DNA from: Calidifontibacillus oryziterrae
GTDB lineage: Bacteria; Bacillota; Bacilli; Bacillales; Bacillaceae_J
NCBI RefSeq assembly: GCF_000331575.1
Contig: NZ_KB223527.1
Span: 407,842 to 471,841 of the forward strand
DNA length: 64,000 nt
Direction: 5' to 3'
In this document: one piece after another, positions 61,988 through 64,000 of the stretch
Layout of the letters: each line of letters begins with the position of its first letter
Position numbering within the stretch: position 1 is the stretch's first letter
Position numbers and translations under genes: made by a program
Notes under the pieces: model-generated
What the model was told of the DNA's origin: nothing
What the model saw: only the letters and a program-made list of their open reading frames with translations
Database searches by the model: none

Positions 61988-64000
61988 CTATTCTTCATCA
62001 ATTGCTAAATCTTTAACTGGTAAAGCTTCTCCATCTTTATGTGTTGGCTTACGCAAATTCAATAATGCCTTTACGCTAACAATCACTATTCCAACAACGC
62101 CTAGCAAGAAAATTGTGTCCGGTATCGCACGGATCGTGATCAATTGTTGAACAGTATCTTGTTGCAAAAACAATTCAGGCGAACGAGATGCCCAATAGCC
62201 TTCCTTAAATGCCATTTTTAATTGCATGAAGCCAACAGGAAGTAATGAAATAATAATCATACCTGCTAAACCAATATTTAATAGCCAGCAAGAAATTTTA
62301 ATAAGTTTGTCATTCCATTTGTCGGGTTTTACAATATTTCGCAATGAGAATAATAGAACGGCAATCGCAAACATTCCATATACACCCATCATTGAACCAT
62401 GTCCATGTGCTGGTGTTAAGAATTGACCATGTTCAAAATAGCTTACTGCTGGCAAGTTAATTAAGAAACCTAATACGCCTGCCCCAACTAAGTTCCAAAT
62501 ACCTACAGAAATTAAAAACCAGAACGTTGACTTATAAGGGAAATCATGACCGCCATCACGCATAATCTTATAGTGTTCATAAGCCTCTAATATTAACAAT
62601 GTTAACGGAACTACTTCAAGTGCTGAGAAAACTGCTCCTAATCCAATCCAGGCTTCAGCAGAGCCGTTGTAGTAGTAATGGTGACCGATGCCAATTACAC
62701 CACTTCCCATTAGTAAAGTTAATTGGAAATAGAGGGCTTTTACAGTTGAACTTTTTGTAACTAAGCCTAGTTGTACTAATAAGAAACCGATAATAACAAC
62801 TGCAAAAACTTCGAAAATTCCTTCTACCCATAAGTGAATAATCCACCAACGCCAATAATCTGCCATTGTAAAATGTGTATCTGGATTAATTAATAATGCA
62901 AATACATAGAATAAAGGAACAGCAATAGCTGCATAGAATAATAAGTGAATCAATCCACCTTTATCAGTTTCCCGCTTCAAACCACTTTTAATACCTCTAA
63001 ATACTAGGAATAACCATATGCTCATTCCGGCGATTAATACTAGTTGCCATACACGGCCAAGCTCGATATACTCCCAACCATTGTGACCAAATAAGAACCA
63101 AAGGTTACCTAACTTTCCATTTGCTCCTAACCACTCACCAATCATACTTCCGAACACTAGCACTACTAAAGCCCAAAATAACACATCTACTAATAATCCT
63201 TGCTTCTTTGGTTCGTGTCCACCTACTAATGGTGCAACATATAAACCCATTCCGAGCCATGCTGTTGCGATCCAGAATACTGCCAATTGCAGGTGATAAC
63301 CTTTCGTAATTGAGAATGGTAAAACGTCATGTATCCATTTAATTCCAAAGAAACTATCAGGTTCAATATAGTAGTGTGCTAATAACGCACCAAACATTGC
63401 TTGAATAAAGAATAATATTGAAACAACTGCAAAATACTTACCGGTTTTAACTTGTGATGGTGTTACCGGTTGATTTTGTAAATCAATCTTTGGAAAATTA
63501 CTATCTTTATATGCAGGGTGCATATCTAAGTGATAACGGTAGAAAATAAATAAAATGATACCAATGAATAAAACTAATAACGTTACACTAACGCCACTCC
63601 ACCATACTGCTGAAAATCCCATTGTATTACCGGCATCTTCATAGTAAGGCCAGTTATTTGTATAAGTAATTTCGTCACCTTGGCGTAATGTACTGGATAA
63701 CCAAGCAGTCCAGAAGAAGAAGTCAGCGATTTGTGTGATTTGATCCCCTTCTGCTACATATGCTCGGTTACTCTCTGGCATGTGTTCTTCCTTAATTAAT
63801 CCAGCTTTTAATCCCCAATTATCACCATTTGTAAATACATCTTTATAATAAGTTCTAACTTGTTCAAGTCCATACACTTGCGCAGCTGTTAATGGTAAAA
63901 CATCCTTCGCTGCATCATAACGATTTTCCCGCATTTCTGTTATGACTTGTTCTTTAATGATGTTCTGTTCATCTGCTGCTAACTGTTTGTATAATTGACC
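61988..64000 (-). CDS. norB: Quinol-dependent nitric oxide reductase, qNOR (5' end beyond window)
   Basis: At least 670 residues, open to the window edge; the true start is further upstream, since the frame continues before the first ATG at 63934. An N-terminal hydrophilic domain (STLRQGDEITYTNNWPYYED) precedes the 12-helix catalytic part, the hallmark of single-subunit qNOR rather than the NorCB type. Heme and FeB ligand regions are WWIIHLWVEGIFEVF, GIGHHYYY and GHGSMMGVYGM. It reduces NO to N2O with menaquinol, detoxifying or respiring the NO that arises from nitrite. Followed by the DUF2249 gene. Confidence 0.95.
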   Translation of the reverse strand, partial: GQLYKQLAADEQNIIKEQVITEMRENRYDAAKDVLPLTAAQVYGLEQVRTYYKDVFTNGDNWGLKAGLIKEEHMPESNRAYVAEGDQITQIADFFFWTAWLSSTLRQGDEITYTNNWPYYEDAGNTMGFSAVWWSGVSVTLLVLFIGIILFIFYRYHLDMHPAYKDSNFPKIDLQNQPVTPSQVKTGKYFAVVSILFFIQAMFGALLAHYYIEPDSFFGIKWIHDVLPFSITKGYHLQLAVFWIATAWLGMGLYVAPLVGGHEPKKQGLLVDVLFWALVVLVFGSMIGEWLGANGKLGNLWFLFGHNGWEYIELGRVWQLVLIAGMSIWLFLVFRGIKSGLKRETDKGGLIHLLFYAAIAVPLFYVFALLINPDTHFTMADYWRWWIIHLWVEGIFEVFAVVIIGFLLVQLGLVTKSSTVKALYFQLTLLMGSGVIGIGHHYYYNGSAEAWIGLGAVFSALEVVPLTLLILEAYEHYKIMRDGGHDFPYKSTFWFLISVGIWNLVGAGVLGFLINLPAVSYFEHGQFLTPAHGHGSMMGVYGMFAIAVLLFSLRNIVKPDKWNDKLIKISCWLLNIGLAGMIIISLLPVGFMQLKMAFKEGYWASRSPELFLQQDTVQQLITIRAIPDTIFLLGVVGIVIVSVKALLNLRKPTHKDGEALPVKDLAIDEE

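Noticed and set aside
1..64000. CRISPR array, prophage, insertion sequence, tRNA or rRNA
   Set aside because: No regularly spaced repeats, transposase, integrase or phage-like genes, and no tRNA- or rRNA-like sequence was recognised by reading.

Overview
The window looks like chromosome from a low-GC, endospore-forming Bacillaceae that can respire nitrate and reduce nitric oxide. The evidence is the AT-rich sequence with strong AGGAGG-type ribosome binding sites, GpsB, a CotD-like spore coat protein, a sigma-G-type promoter in front of Ku/LigD, several gene blocks in Bacillus subtilis-like order (ypbR-ypbQ-bpsA, gpsB-ypsC-ypvA-ypwA, ykoN/ykoP/ykoQ), a complete narGHJI operon and a quinol-type nitric oxide reductase. 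I saw no insertion sequence, prophage, CRISPR array, tRNA or rRNA.

Layout. 1-4.3 kb: a double-dynamin gene (cut by the window edge), a Fur-box-controlled 29-residue membrane peptide, ypbQ, and a decayed type III polyketide synthase. 4.5-8.5 kb: a CheX-like protein, the NHEJ genes ku and ligD (ligD split into ligase and polymerase frames) behind a forespore-type promoter, and a beta-carbonic anhydrase. 8.8-11.1 kb: a three-gene ba3-type cytochrome oxidase operon. 11.1-18 kb: M32 carboxypeptidase, DinG-like helicase, VanZ-like protein, RNA methyltransferase, GpsB, CotD and a HesB-like protein. 18-28 kb: AlkD, transporters, a GltB-like FMN protein, and homologues of ykoN, ykoQ and ykoP. 28-34 kb: a five-gene peptide ABC importer.

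34-47 kb is a nitrogen block on the minus strand: glutamate synthase large subunit, LL-diaminopimelate aminotransferase, DAP epimerase, glutamine synthetase, asparagine synthetase and AmtB. A DUF294-type nucleotidyltransferase and a DEDDh exonuclease follow AmtB where Bacillus usually has PII. At 47.5-48 kb is a beheaded chemoreceptor, then an orphan ABC ATPase. At 49.1 kb a single-aptamer glycine riboswitch with its own terminator precedes an ACT-domain protein and a PFL/UPF0210 protein.

53-64 kb is the anaerobic respiration block: a hemerythrin-like protein, narIJHG, a divergent pair made of an 87-residue CGCGG-motif protein and an unknown 88-residue protein, a small histidine-rich membrane protein, a DUF2249 protein and qNOR (cut by the window end). 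Two promoters here carry Fnr-type palindromes about 41 bases upstream of the predicted start. This ties the CGCGG pair and the DUF2249 gene to the nitrate/NO regulon, and makes the CGCGG pair the most promising under-described system in the window.
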